Shown here in pieces: positions 8,435 to 16,622 of a stretch of DNA of 42,548 bases (its first letter is position 1; the number at the start of each line of letters is the position of its first letter). A program made the translations under genes and the position numbers. The stretch is from Winogradskyella sp. (GTDB lineage: Bacteria > Bacteroidota > Bacteroidia > Flavobacteriales > Flavobacteriaceae), in the NCBI GenBank assembly GCA_013002225.1, contig JABDKL010000214.1, positions 1 to 42,548 on the forward strand, in the 5' to 3' direction. Under the pieces are notes generated by a model. That model had not been told where the DNA came from, searched no databases, and saw nothing but the letters and a program-made list of their open reading frames with translations.

Positions 8435-9097
8435 TTACTCTTTTACTGCTGCAACGTCATCAGTTTCAGTTGCTGGTACATCTTGTGCATCTGTTCCTTC
8501 TCCTTCTGCTCCTTCTTCTTCGTCATCTTCAGGTTCATCAACAATGGCTAATCTACTACGTCTTACTTGGCAAACAACAGTGTTGTCTGGGTGTAAAAGT
8601 TTATAATCGTCGTTCTGTAATTCCGTGATATAGAACTTACTTCCAATTTTTAATGGCGTAATATCAATTTCTATAAAATCTGGTAATTTTGACGGGATAG
8701 CCTTTACTCTAAGTTTACGGTAAGGCATTCTTAAATTACCACCGTTTAATACACCTTTAGAAGTACCAACAGTTTTTACAGGAATTTCCATTGAAATTTC
8801 CTTGTCTTCATAGATTTCATAAAAATCTACATGTAAAATTCTGTCTGTCACAGGGTGAAATTGAATGTCTTGCATTACTGCATTAAAGCTTTCACCATTA
8901 TCTAGGTTAATCACAACTGTATGCGCATTTGGTGTGTATACAAGTTTTGAAAACGCTAGCTCTGGAGCAGTAAAATGCACTGGCTTAGCTTCTCCTCCGT
9001 ATAATACGCAAGGAACCTGACCAGCATTACGTAAGGCTTTAGTTGACTTTTTGCCTACGCTTTCTCTTTGAGATCCGTCGATTGTAATTGATTTCAT
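8435..9097 (-). CDS. rplY: 50S ribosomal protein L25 / general stress protein Ctc
   Basis: 220 aa, the long Ctc (TL5) form. The N-terminal 5S rRNA-binding domain (about 1-95) begins [20 protein letters not shown] and contains VPCVLYGG; the C-terminal beta domain (about 100-190) contains HVDFYEI and [16 protein letters not shown]. Beyond residue ~190 there is a very acidic, low-complexity tail ([16 protein letters not shown]...), as usual in Bacteroidota. It lies downstream of prs, an order widely seen in bacteria, but with its own -7 element at 9146-9153. Confidence 0.96.
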   Translation of the reverse strand: MKSITIDGSQRESVGKKSTKALRNAGQVPCVLYGGEAKPVHFTAPELAFSKLVYTPNAHTVVINLDNGESFNAVMQDIQFHPVTDRILHVDFYEIYEDKEISMEIPVKTVGTSKGVLNGGNLRMPYRKLRVKAIPSKLPDFIEIDITPLKIGSKFYITELQNDDYKLLHPDNTVVCQVRRSRLAIVDEPEDDEEEGAEGEGTDAQDVPATETDDVAAVKE

Positions 9098-9145
9098 TTT
9101 TCTTGAAAAATTATTTTAATATTAATTACCTCATTTTGAGGGCTG

Positions 9146-9153
9146 CAAATTTA
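9146..9153 (-). promoter_or_regulatory. -7 promoter element for rplY
   Basis: TAAATTTG on the minus strand, exact TAnnTTTG match; leader of about 45 nt. Confidence 0.5.
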
Positions 9154-9273
9154 TAAAATTAATATGGAATAGCTAGTGTTTCAGATAATTATTTATAGCA
9201 AACAACTATTCTATAATCCTACATTAGTATCAGGTGGTGATAAAATGCTTATATTTTGTAAAAGCAATAGTTT

Positions 9274-10215
9274 TTACATGATAAACTTATTGCTAATAGA
9301 CTTATTATGATGCACATTGTACATGACTTCTGCAAAAAGGTCTGCGCAACTTAAAACTCTAAGTTTTTTACTTTCTTGTTTAAGTGGTATAGAATCAGTG
9401 ACGATTAATTCTTGAAGTTTAGATTTTTCGAGCTTTTCATAGGCATTACCGGATAATATTGGATGTGTACAAATGGCTCTTACACTTTTTGCACCGCGTT
9501 CCATCATTAAATCAGCTGCTTTAGTTAAAGTTCCTGCAGTATCGACCATATCATCTACTAAAACCACATTTTTACCAGTGACATCACCGATCAATTCCAT
9601 ATGAGAAATGACATTAGCTTTGGCACGCTGCTTATAACAGATGACAACATCGCTACCTAAGGCTTTAGAATAGGCATAGGCACGTTTTGAGCCTCCCATA
9701 TCTGGTGATGCTATAGTTAGGTCATCTAATTTTAAGCTTTTTAGATACGGTAAGAAAACAGTGGAGGCAAATAAATGATCTACAGGTTTTTCAAAAAATC
9801 CTTGTATTTGGTCGGCATGCAAATCCATAGTAATAATTCTGGTGGCACCAGCGGCTTCTAGCATTTTAGCGACTAACTTAGCTGCTATAGGAACTCTCGG
9901 TTTGTCCTTTCTGTCTTGTCTTGCCCAGCCAAAATAAGGCATTACAGCGGTAATATGTCTGGCCGATGCGCGTTTTGCAGCATCAATCATGAGTAGCATT
10001 TCCATTAGATTCTGTGGTCCTGGATGCGTAGATCCAATTATAAAAATACGCGTGCCTCTGATGGATTCTTCGTAAGAGGGTTGAAACTCACCATCACTAT
10101 AAGTAGATGTGATAACATTGCCTAATTTAACTCCATAAGCCGAAGCAATTTGTTCTGCTAAGTCTTGACTTTGGGTGCACGTAAAAATTTTGGCTTCGGT
10201 GGTTTTGTATGACAT
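9274..10215 (-). CDS. prs: Ribose-phosphate pyrophosphokinase (PRPP synthetase)
   Basis: 313 aa, normal length for class I. Makes PRPP from ribose 5-phosphate and ATP for nucleotide, His and Trp synthesis. Visible motifs: YSDGEFQPSYEESIRG near the N-terminus, PYFGWARQDRKDKPR (ATP-binding flexible loop region), TMDLHADQIQGFF, and the PRPP loop VVLVDDMVDTAGTL. Its promoter faces away from the tRNA-Leu gene. Confidence 0.98.
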   Translation of the reverse strand: MSYKTTEAKIFTCTQSQDLAEQIASAYGVKLGNVITSTYSDGEFQPSYEESIRGTRIFIIGSTHPGPQNLMEMLLMIDAAKRASARHITAVMPYFGWARQDRKDKPRVPIAAKLVAKMLEAAGATRIITMDLHADQIQGFFEKPVDHLFASTVFLPYLKSLKLDDLTIASPDMGGSKRAYAYSKALGSDVVICYKQRAKANVISHMELIGDVTGKNVVLVDDMVDTAGTLTKAADLMMERGAKSVRAICTHPILSGNAYEKLEKSKLQELIVTDSIPLKQESKKLRVLSCADLFAEVMYNVHHNKSISNKFIM

Positions 10216-10262
10216 TTGTTATCAGAGAATTAGTGGATTGTTAAAAGGATTATAGCAAAGGT

Positions 10263-10270
10263 CAAATTTA
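10263..10270 (-). promoter_or_regulatory. -7 promoter element for prs
   Basis: TAAATTTG on the minus strand, exact TAnnTTTG match, about 45 nt upstream of the prs ATG. Confidence 0.5.
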
Positions 10271-10314
10271 GAAAATATTTTACTTTCTAAAAGGATAAAA
10301 CCTAGTATTTTTAG

Positions 10315-10344
10315 TTGGTTGACGGAAAATAATTTCTATTTTTG
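10315..10344 (+). promoter_or_regulatory. Full consensus promoter for tRNA-Leu
   Basis: TTG at 10315-10317, 19-nt spacer, then TATTTTTG at 10337-10344. This is the textbook Bacteroidota -33/-7 arrangement, ending 13 nt before the mature tRNA 5' end. Confidence 0.8.
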
Positions 10345-10357
10345 CTATCCTAAATTT

Positions 10358-10439
10358 GCTCAAGTGGCGGAATTGGTAGACGCGCTGGATTCAAAATCCA
10401 GTTTCTTCGGAAGTGTGGGTTCGATTCCCACCTTGAGTA
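10358..10439 (+). tRNA. tRNA-Leu (anticodon CAA)
   Basis: 82 nt including discriminator A at 10439. Acceptor stem GCTCAAG pairs with CTTGAGT (first pair is a G-U wobble). D arm has GGCGGAATTGGTAGACGC; anticodon stem CTGGA/TCCAG encloses loop TTCAAAA with anticodon CAA at 10392-10394; a long variable arm with a TTCG loop marks it as class II; T arm has GTGGGTTCGATTCCCAC. The 3' CCA is not encoded. It is followed by a strong terminator, so it is a single-gene unit. Confidence 0.97.
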
Positions 10440-10441
10440 CT

Positions 10442-10472
10442 AAAGGATTATTGCTTGCAATAATCCTTTTTT
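10442..10472 (+). terminator. Intrinsic terminator of tRNA-Leu
   Basis: 12-bp stem (AAAGGATTATTG with CAATAATCCTTT), tight loop of CTTG, followed by a T run to 10472. Confidence 0.88.
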
Positions 10473-10535
10473 ATTGGCTATTAAATTTATTACCTTGTCT
10501 AATTAAATTTATTTCCATTTAATAAAAGTTTTCCA

Positions 10536-11516
10536 ATGACTTTAAAAGAATTAGCTAAGATTGCTGGTGTATCCATATCTACTGTCTCTAAAGCTTTAAA
10601 TGATAGTTCGGAAATTGGTGAAAGAACCAAGCAAAAGATCAATGATTTAGCTAAGCTCTATAATTACCAACCCAACAACATTGCTTTAAATTTAAAAACC
10701 GGTAAAACAAAAACCGTAGGTGTAATTGTCCCGAGTATTCAAAATAATTTTTTTGCAAAGGTCATTATGGGAATAGAAGAGGTGTTAAATAGTGCTGGCT
10801 ACAACATTATCATCTCCATCACAGACGAGTCTTTACATAAGGAAGCTAAAATTGTAAATACGCTTTCTAATGGCATTGTAGATGGCTTCTTAATTGCTGT
10901 GGGAGAGGAAACGCAAATAGCCCAGGACTTTAAGCATTACGTAAGTGCTACGGTAAAAAACAAGCCTATTGTATTTTTTGATAGAGTAATTAAGAGTTTG
11001 GAGTATGATAAAGTTATTGTTGATGATAAGGCTATTGTTTACAATGTAGCTAAAAATTTAATCTCTAAAGGAAAACAGAACATTGTATTTGCCTCATGCA
11101 TATATAATATTAATGTAATTAAGTCTCGTAAGGAAGGCTATTTAAATGCTATAAAAAATCATCAAGACGCGTTTTTGGTGGAGAAGGATTTAAATGAATT
11201 CGAAGAAAAGATGACAGACCTACTTAATAATCAGAAGATTGATGCCATTATAGCTGCAGATGAAGATGCAGCATTATTGGCTTTAAAAGTTGCAAAGCAA
11301 AAAGACTTAAAGATTCCTGAGGACATTGTGCTTTTGGGATTTGCTTCCACAAAAATAGCAGAGCATGTCTCACCCAGATTAACAACAATTAACCAGCACG
11401 GAATAGAAATCGGTAAAAGCGCAGCACAATTATTGGTAAATAGGTTGGATGATGGTAGTATCCCTCCACAACGAATCGTAATAGATTCTACTATTGATCA
11501 TAGAGAAACTACGTAG
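10536..11516 (+). CDS. LacI family transcriptional regulator
   Basis: 326 aa. The N-terminal DNA-binding domain (1-~55) has the LacI helix-turn-helix TLKELAKIAGVSISTVSKALN and the hinge YQPNNIALNLKTGKTKTVGVIVP; the rest is a periplasmic-binding-protein-like effector domain (IQNNFFAKVIMGIEEVL ... FFDRVI ... IIAADEDAALLALKVAKQ). In Bacteroidota such regulators usually control sugar uptake and catabolism genes beside them, but none is adjacent here: the neighbours are a tRNA and a HupE-like protein. The ligand and target are not predictable. The stop codon is embedded in a 12-bp palindrome (11514-11525). Confidence 0.92.
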   Translation: MTLKELAKIAGVSISTVSKALNDSSEIGERTKQKINDLAKLYNYQPNNIALNLKTGKTKTVGVIVPSIQNNFFAKVIMGIEEVLNSAGYNIIISITDESLHKEAKIVNTLSNGIVDGFLIAVGEETQIAQDFKHYVSATVKNKPIVFFDRVIKSLEYDKVIVDDKAIVYNVAKNLISKGKQNIVFASCIYNINVIKSRKEGYLNAIKNHQDAFLVEKDLNEFEEKMTDLLNNQKIDAIIAADEDAALLALKVAKQKDLKIPEDIVLLGFASTKIAEHVSPRLTTINQHGIEIGKSAAQLLVNRLDDGSIPPQRIVIDSTIDHRETT

Positions 11517-11544
11517 CTATAGCTAAGTTATTTAGTTTTTATTG

Positions 11545-11552
11545 TAACTTTG
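11545..11552 (+). promoter_or_regulatory. -7 promoter element for the HupE/UreJ-like gene
   Basis: TAACTTTG, exact TAnnTTTG match. It covers the in-frame TTG at 11550, which therefore cannot be the start codon of a transcript made from this promoter; the ATG at 11574 is favoured. Confidence 0.55.
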
Positions 11553-11573
11553 AACATCCCAAATACTTATAGT

Positions 11574-12155
11574 ATGTTAGATAACTTTTGGTTTAATGTT
11601 CAAATTGGCATCAACCATATTTTAGATGTAAATGGCTACGACCATATCCTCTTTTTAATTGTTTTAGCGGTTCCATACGTGTTTAACAGCTGGAAACGAA
11701 TTTTAATTCTCGTATCGCTTTTTACTATTGGTCATTCTATTTCTTTATTTTTAGGAGTATATGATGTTGTTAAAGTGAACAGCAACCTTATTGAGTTTTT
11801 AATTCCTGTAACCATTTTAATCGCTGCAGTATATAATGTATTCACGGCAGGAAAAAAGGACAAAGGCAACAATATTGGACTGTTATTTATCACTACTTTA
11901 TTTTTTGGACTTATCCATGGTTTGGGATTTGCGAGAGAGGCTAAGATGATAGATGATGGCTCTCTGGCTTTTCTACTTGAGTTTGCGCTAGGTATAGAAA
12001 TAGCACAGTTAATCGTTGTTTTTGTAGTTTTGTTTCTTGGATTTTTATGCCAAACTATATTTAGATTTTCGAGAAGGGATTGGGTTATGGTGCTTTCAGC
12101 CGTTGTAATTGGATTGGTAATACCAATGATTATTCACAACGATTTGTTAAAGTAA
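11574..12155 (+). CDS. HupE/UreJ family membrane protein
   Basis: 193 aa from the chosen ATG (a longer frame with TTG at 11550 is rejected because that codon lies inside the -7 element). About six hydrophobic segments. Family signs are the N-terminal GINHILDVNGYDHILFL (His and Asp residues in the first membrane segment), FTIGHSISL and the FFGLIHGLGFA motif; these conserved His residues suggest metal handling. Characterised HupE/UreJ relatives take up nickel or other metals, but this Bacteroidota branch is not near hydrogenase or urease genes, so the substrate is unknown. Confidence 0.85.
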   Translation: MLDNFWFNVQIGINHILDVNGYDHILFLIVLAVPYVFNSWKRILILVSLFTIGHSISLFLGVYDVVKVNSNLIEFLIPVTILIAAVYNVFTAGKKDKGNNIGLLFITTLFFGLIHGLGFAREAKMIDDGSLAFLLEFALGIEIAQLIVVFVVLFLGFLCQTIFRFSRRDWVMVLSAVVIGLVIPMIIHNDLLK

Positions 12156-12159
12156 ACGC

Positions 12160-12179
12160 TAAAGTTTGGAAAAACTTTA
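12160..12179. repeat. Hairpin after the HupE-like gene
   Basis: 8-bp perfect inverted repeat TAAAGTTT/AAACTTTA with loop GGAA. There is no following T run, so it is at best a weak terminator. Confidence 0.4.
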
Positions 12180-12234
12180 ACTAGCCAAAAATTGAATATA
12201 AAATACTATCCTTTTATCTTCGTTAATAAGATTG

Positions 12235-12242
12235 TACGTTTG
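12235..12242 (+). promoter_or_regulatory. -7 promoter element for the dCMP deaminase / S41 protease pair
   Basis: TACGTTTG, exact TAnnTTTG match, 17 nt before the ATG at 12260. Confidence 0.55.
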
Positions 12243-12259
12243 TGCAATAAGCAAATTTC

Positions 12260-12691
12260 ATGTCTAAAGAAAAACAGTTACGTTACGACAAAGCCTACTT
12301 GCGTATAGCTAAAGAGTGGGGGAAATTGTCCCATTGTAAAAGAAAACAGGTTGGAGCACTTATTGTTAAGGATAGAATGATTATTTCTGATGGATACAAT
12401 GGTACACCCACGGGATTTGAAAATTATTGCGAAGATGAAGCAGGCTATACCAAATGGTATGTATTACATGCAGAAGCAAATGCAATTTTAAAAGTAGCAG
12501 CGTCAACTCAGTCCTGTAAAGGTGCAACGCTATATATAACCTTATCACCATGTAAAGAGTGTAGTAAACTTATACATCAGGCAGGAATAATAAGGGTTGT
12601 TTATTCTGAAGGTTATAAAGACGATTCTGGACTGCAGTTCTTAAAAAAAGCAGGAATAGAATTACAATACATTAAAGATTTAAATGCATAA
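12260..12691 (+). CDS. Deoxycytidylate (dCMP) deaminase, ComEB-like
   Basis: 143 aa zinc cytidine deaminase fold. Zinc site: HAE at 70-72 (His ligand and proton-shuttling Glu) and PCKEC (Cys98, Cys101). The flanking TKWYVLHAEANAI and DGYNGTPTGFENYCED are typical of dCMP deaminases and ComEB, which make dUMP for thymidylate synthesis. Its TAA stop overlaps the ATG of the next gene by one base (TAATG), so the two are translationally coupled; nothing links the protease's function to nucleotide metabolism. Confidence 0.92.
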   Translation: MSKEKQLRYDKAYLRIAKEWGKLSHCKRKQVGALIVKDRMIISDGYNGTPTGFENYCEDEAGYTKWYVLHAEANAILKVAASTQSCKGATLYITLSPCKECSKLIHQAGIIRVVYSEGYKDDSGLQFLKKAGIELQYIKDLNA

Positions 12692-14298
12692 TGGCTAATA
12701 AAAATAAATACATACCTCTAATAATTGGAATTGCAATTGCGGCAGGTGTATTTATTGGCGGCAAGTTAAATTTTACTGATACCTCAGATAACTTATTTAC
12801 TACTAATAGCAAGAAAGATAAGCTCAATCGACTTATTGATTATATAGATTACGAGTACGTAGATGAGATTAACACAGACAGTATTGTAGATGTAACCGTA
12901 AATGGAATTTTAGATAATTTAGACCCACACTCAACCTATATACCAAAGGAAGATTTAGAGCGTATTACGGAAAACATGAAAGGTGACTTTGTAGGTGTTG
13001 GAATAAATTTTTATCCTTATAAAGACTCCATAGCTGTAGTAAAACCAACTGAAAACGGACCAAGTGAACGCGCTGGGATCATGAGTGGTGATAGAATATT
13101 ATTGGCAGACGGCGATACGCTTTTTGGCGATGGTATTACAAATGACTTAATAATTGAGCGCCTTAAGGGCAGTAAAAATTCTAGAGTTAATTTAACCGTT
13201 TATCGAAAGGGCGAAGATGAACTTTTGAATTTTACTATAAAGCGTGAAGATATCCCTATTAAAAGTGTGGATGCGGCATATATGCTTACAGATGAATTAG
13301 GCTATATTAAGATTAATCGATTTGCAGAATCTTCATACAAAGAATTTAAAGAGGCATTAGAGGAATTGCAGGATTTGGGAGCTAAAAAATTAGCCCTCGA
13401 TTTGCGTGATAATCCTGGTGGGTTTCTAGGTATTGCCGAGCAAATTGCTGATGAGTTTTTAGAAGATGATAAACTCATAGTATTTACCAGAGATAAAAAA
13501 GGAAATGAGGAACGTACCTATGCGACCCGAAGAGGAGATTTTGAGGAGGGAGAAATTTATATTTTAATTAACGAAAACTCAGCCTCAGCAAGTGAGGTTA
13601 TTGCTGGAGCATTACAAGATAATGACAAAGGTGTAATTGTAGGAAGACGGTCTTATGGCAAGGGACTTGTGCAACGGGAAATGGCACTTGGTGATGGTAG
13701 TGCAGTACGCCTTACTGTTTCTAGATACTATACACCCACAGGTCGTTCCATTCAAAAGCCTTATACAAATGGTGACAGTAGAAGCTATCATAACGACTAT
13801 TTTAAACGATTAAGGACAGGCGAACTGGCAGATGAAAATAGTATTGAGGTAGACGATTCGTTAAAGTTTACGACACCGAAGGGCAAAGTGGTTTATGGAG
13901 GTGGAGGTATTATTCCAGACGTATTTGTGCCTGTAGATAAATCATTCGATAACGAAACCATTAACTATTTAAGAAGACGCGGTTATTTTGGGTATTTTGT
14001 TTTTGAAGAATTAGATAAGGATCGAAGTATCTATGAAAACGTATCAAAATTTGATTTTATTAATAACTTTGAAGTAAGCGACGATGTCGTGGTTAGATTT
14101 CAAGATTACATTAATGAAAAAGAAAGAACTAACATTACGTTTGTAGCCTACAGTGATGTTGTTAAAAGACTCATTAAAGCAACACTTGCACGCCAATTAT
14201 TTGATGATAATGCTTTTGAAGAGATTCTTAATAAAGAGGATATTATGCTTCAGGAAATTATTCTTTTAAGTACGGAATACCCTAATTTTAAACAATAG
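12691..14298 (+). CDS. S41 family C-terminal processing peptidase (CtpA-like)
   Basis: 535 aa. An N-terminal hydrophobic segment (residues 8-24, IPLIIGIAIAAGVFIGG) is a signal anchor, placing the protein in the periplasm. Then a PDZ domain (about 95-185, with GVGINF and AGIMSGDRIL) and the S41 catalytic domain. Matching the spacing of B. subtilis CtpB gives Ser299 (in NSASASEVIAG), Lys324 (in SYGKG) and Gln328 as the Ser-Lys-Gln active site. The C-terminal ~150 residues (from about 385) are an extension common in Bacteroidota. It cleaves proteins near their C-termini; substrates are unknown. Its 3' end overlaps the convergent flavoprotein gene by 11 bp. Confidence 0.95.
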   Translation: MANKNKYIPLIIGIAIAAGVFIGGKLNFTDTSDNLFTTNSKKDKLNRLIDYIDYEYVDEINTDSIVDVTVNGILDNLDPHSTYIPKEDLERITENMKGDFVGVGINFYPYKDSIAVVKPTENGPSERAGIMSGDRILLADGDTLFGDGITNDLIIERLKGSKNSRVNLTVYRKGEDELLNFTIKREDIPIKSVDAAYMLTDELGYIKINRFAESSYKEFKEALEELQDLGAKKLALDLRDNPGGFLGIAEQIADEFLEDDKLIVFTRDKKGNEERTYATRRGDFEEGEIYILINENSASASEVIAGALQDNDKGVIVGRRSYGKGLVQREMALGDGSAVRLTVSRYYTPTGRSIQKPYTNGDSRSYHNDYFKRLRTGELADENSIEVDDSLKFTTPKGKVVYGGGGIIPDVFVPVDKSFDNETINYLRRRGYFGYFVFEELDKDRSIYENVSKFDFINNFEVSDDVVVRFQDYINEKERTNITFVAYSDVVKRLIKATLARQLFDDNAFEEILNKEDIMLQEIILLSTEYPNFKQ

Positions 14299-14899
14299 CT
14301 TTATCGTGGACTTTGGTGTGCTTTCCGTCATTCCACAGGGTTAATATGTCAGTGGCAACATGGGCTCCACTACCACTTGCAATTGCGAATTGACTTCTCC
14401 AGCCTGCTAAAGTACCCGCAACATAAAGATTGGTGTCTACGAGGTGATTTGTGTTATTAAGCCAAATCCGGTTTTTTTTTCTAACCGCTCTGGGATGTGG
14501 CTCTAGGTAGCCCTGTAGTCCATCTATGGTCATTAGGTCGGTGTAGCCAACAGCAACAACAACTAACTTAGATTCATAGGTGTTTTTATTAGTGGCTATA
14601 ACAAAAGATCCATATCGTTTTTTAATAGACATCACTTTTTCGCCATCAATTTGCAAAACATGTGGATATAAGTCATTTAACTGTTGTTTGCCACTGTCAA
14701 GTATATCCTTGCCCAATGTACCTGGCTCGAGTCCAAGGACATTATTAAATAAAGCATTTTGAAGGTGTGATGTCTTTTGATGTGTTACTATTCCTATGTG
14801 CTTATCCTTTGCATAAATTTTATCTTTGGCAGAACCTAAGACAAGAGCACAAGATAAACCTGCTGCTCCTCCGCCAATTATAAAAGCATCAAATTTCAT
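14288..14899 (-). CDS. Minimal FAD-dependent oxidoreductase (thioredoxin reductase-like FAD domain only)
   Basis: 203 aa, about two thirds of a thioredoxin reductase. The N-terminal dinucleotide-binding loop FIIGGGAAGLSCALVLGSA and the C-terminal FAD motif (TNLYVAGTLAGWRSQFAIASGSGAHVATDIL) are both intact, as is a VVVAVGYTD strand between. The NADPH-binding insert and the redox CxxC of thioredoxin reductases are absent, so it binds FAD but the electron donor and acceptor are unknown. It overlaps the preceding 67-aa gene by 4 nt and the convergent S41 protease gene by 11 bp. It is probably the last gene of the marC operon. Confidence 0.8.
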   Translation of the reverse strand: MKFDAFIIGGGAAGLSCALVLGSAKDKIYAKDKHIGIVTHQKTSHLQNALFNNVLGLEPGTLGKDILDSGKQQLNDLYPHVLQIDGEKVMSIKKRYGSFVIATNKNTYESKLVVVAVGYTDLMTIDGLQGYLEPHPRAVRKKNRIWLNNTNHLVDTNLYVAGTLAGWRSQFAIASGSGAHVATDILTLWNDGKHTKVHDKAIV

Positions 14900-15099
14900 T
14901 TTCGCTTGTTTTGCAGGTGTTCTATCTTTTTAGATATTCTCAAGATTTGTAGTAATATTATGGCACAGGATGACGCTATAATAGTAAGTACCGCAGTATA
15001 GCTTTCGCCCTTTAATAGGTCGTCAAAATTTAATTTGGTAGCATTAAATATAATTAGAGCTATAGCAATAATTGTTAAAATCCATGTAAATAGTTTCAT
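14896..15099 (-). CDS. Small two-segment membrane protein
   Basis: 67 aa; not recognised as a named family. Two hydrophobic segments (about residues 4-19 and 36-54) joined by a short polar stretch (TKLNFDDLLKGES) and a basic tail (RISKKIEHLQNKRK). It is 11 bp downstream of marC and shares an ATGA overlap with the flavoprotein gene, so it is very likely a real coupled gene. It may anchor or assist one of these neighbours; that is inference. Confidence 0.75.
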   Translation of the reverse strand: MKLFTWILTIIAIALIIFNATKLNFDDLLKGESYTAVLTIIASSCAIILLQILRISKKIEHLQNKRK

Positions 15100-15110
15100 A
15101 CCTTCAGTTT

Positions 15111-15692
15111 TTATGCCAGTAATTCTTTAATATTATGTGCAAAAAGTTTAACAGCAATTGCCAACAAAATTACACCAAAAACTTTTCTTACTATTTTAAT
15201 ACCATTAGCACCAATAATCCGTTCGATTTTTGCTGATGTTTTAAGTACAATGTATATTACAATAACATTACTTATTACAGCAACAATAATGTTTTCAATT
15301 GCAAATTCTGCACGTAGAGACAACAGTGTTGTTAAACTTCCCGGACCAGCAATCAATGGAAATGCAAGTGGAAACACTGATGCAGTTATGGCATCATGCT
15401 CATCATCTTTGTAAAGTGTTATGCCTAACACCATCTCTAGGGCTATAAAAAAGATAACGAATGCACCTGCCACTGCAAATGAATTTACGTCTACTCCAAT
15501 AAGGTTTAATAAGCTCTTACCCACAAACAAAAAGACGATCATTATTACACCTGCGATAAGCGATGCTTTTTCACTTTGAATATGTCCAACTTTTTTGCGT
15601 AAGTCAATTATAATAGGGATGTTACCTATAATGTCGATCACAGCAAATAGTACCATAAATGCTGTGAATATTTGTTTAAAATCTAGTTGCAT
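15111..15692 (-). CDS. MarC family integral membrane protein
   Basis: 193 aa, six hydrophobic segments, the normal size. Family marks: FAVIDIIGNIPIIIDL in the first segment, FFIALEMVLGITLY and VFPLAFPLIAGPGSLTTLLSL. MarC proteins are membrane proteins of unknown transport activity (not a multidrug pump despite the name). First gene of a three-gene operon. The nearest -7 candidate is CACCTTTG at 15717-15724 on the minus strand, one base from consensus. Confidence 0.92.
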   Translation of the reverse strand: MQLDFKQIFTAFMVLFAVIDIIGNIPIIIDLRKKVGHIQSEKASLIAGVIMIVFLFVGKSLLNLIGVDVNSFAVAGAFVIFFIALEMVLGITLYKDDEHDAITASVFPLAFPLIAGPGSLTTLLSLRAEFAIENIIVAVISNVIVIYIVLKTSAKIERIIGANGIKIVRKVFGVILLAIAVKLFAHNIKELLA

Positions 15693-15770
15693 ATTATGCG
15701 TTTTTCAAATTTTTTGCAAAGGTGCGATATTAATAAAGATATTCAATATTAAATTGCCGTTAAGTTTAGC

Positions 15771-15778
15771 TATTTTTG
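15771..15778 (+). promoter_or_regulatory. -7 promoter element for the DUF3109 gene
   Basis: TATTTTTG, exact TAnnTTTG match. Only four bases separate it from the ATG at 15783, so transcription would begin at or very near the start codon. Confidence 0.55.
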
Positions 15779-15782
15779 CCGC

Positions 15783-16355
15783 ATGTTTCAATTAGGAAAA
15801 ACCATAGTTTCAGAAGATATAATTGATAAGGATTTTGTCTGTAATCTGTCTGCATGTAAAGGAGCTTGTTGTATAGATGGTGATGCTGGAGCACCCCTGG
15901 ATGCTGAAGAGGTTCAAATTTTGGAAGAGATTTATCCAAAAGTAAAGCCATTTTTAAGGAAGGAAGGGGTTGAGGTTATTGAAAGTCAGGGCACTTCAGT
16001 TAAAACAGTGTTTGGCGAATTGGAAACACCGCTAATTAATGGAGCAGAGTGTGCTTATGTCATTTTTGATGAAAAGAATACGGCATTGTGCGCCATTGAA
16101 GAAGCTTATAATCAGGGAGAAATACATTGGAAAAAACCAGTGTCTTGTCATTTGTATCCCATTAGAGTTAAAGATTATTCGGAGTTTTCGGGGGTAAATT
16201 ACGACAGGTGGGAGATCTGTGATGACGCATGCTCCTTGGGCAAAGAATTACAAGTGCCCGTTTATAAGTTTGTTAAGGAGGCTCTAATTAGAAAATTTGG
16301 CGAAAATTGGTATTTAGAATTAGAAAAAGTGGCTCAAGAACGGTTTAATAAATAG
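15783..16355 (+). CDS. DUF3109 family cysteine-cluster protein
   Basis: 190 aa, cytosolic. Nine cysteines lie at 20, 25, 29, 30, 90, 103, 122, 146 and 150 in the family pattern (CNLSACKGACC near the N-terminus, ALCAIEEAY, SCHLYPIR, EICDDAC), the layout of YkgJ/DUF3109 proteins thought to bind zinc or an iron-sulfur cluster. Function is unknown. The ATG lies immediately after the -7 element, so its mRNA may be leaderless. The neighbouring nrd genes are separated by 471 bp and are probably unrelated. Confidence 0.88.
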   Translation: MFQLGKTIVSEDIIDKDFVCNLSACKGACCIDGDAGAPLDAEEVQILEEIYPKVKPFLRKEGVEVIESQGTSVKTVFGELETPLINGAECAYVIFDEKNTALCAIEEAYNQGEIHWKKPVSCHLYPIRVKDYSEFSGVNYDRWEICDDACSLGKELQVPVYKFVKEALIRKFGENWYLELEKVAQERFNK

Positions 16356-16562
16356 CTGGTTAATTAGATTGTGAGGTAATTAGCTATTTAATTCTTTCAA
16401 AAATCATACTCGTAGTTTTTTACTAAAAACCAAAAAACATTTAAACCTATTTTCTTCACTTTTATAGGTGTTTAAAAAACTATAATCATAATATTTTATT
16501 GTTTTTTCCTTTTTTTGAGAATTAATTTTTGATATCATTTTATTCCAATCAAAACACCCTAT

Positions 16563-16577
16563 AAACACACTGTGTTT
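16563..16577. promoter_or_regulatory. 15-bp palindrome upstream of nrdB
   Basis: AAACACACTGTGTTT, perfect seven-base arms around one central base. The ACAC...GTGT ends recall NrdR boxes, but the AT-rich centre of an NrdR box is missing, so that identity is only a suggestion. Confidence 0.4.
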
Positions 16578-16622
16578 GCACTTCTTTAATAAGATAAAAC
16601 TTACAAAAAATCTTCCTAGGCT

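Noticed and set aside
8419-8628. Plus-strand frame rich in Leu and Gln/His
   Set aside because: Antisense to the acidic repeat-like tail of rplY, whose codons read as Leu/Gln/His on the other strand.
10319-10522. 67-codon open frame covering the tRNA-Leu gene
   Set aside because: It is an accident of the tRNA and its terminator; the tRNA fold and promoter explain the sequence fully.
12160-12179. Hairpin as terminator of the HupE-like gene
   Set aside because: Stem is AT-rich and lacks a T tract; kept only as an inverted repeat.
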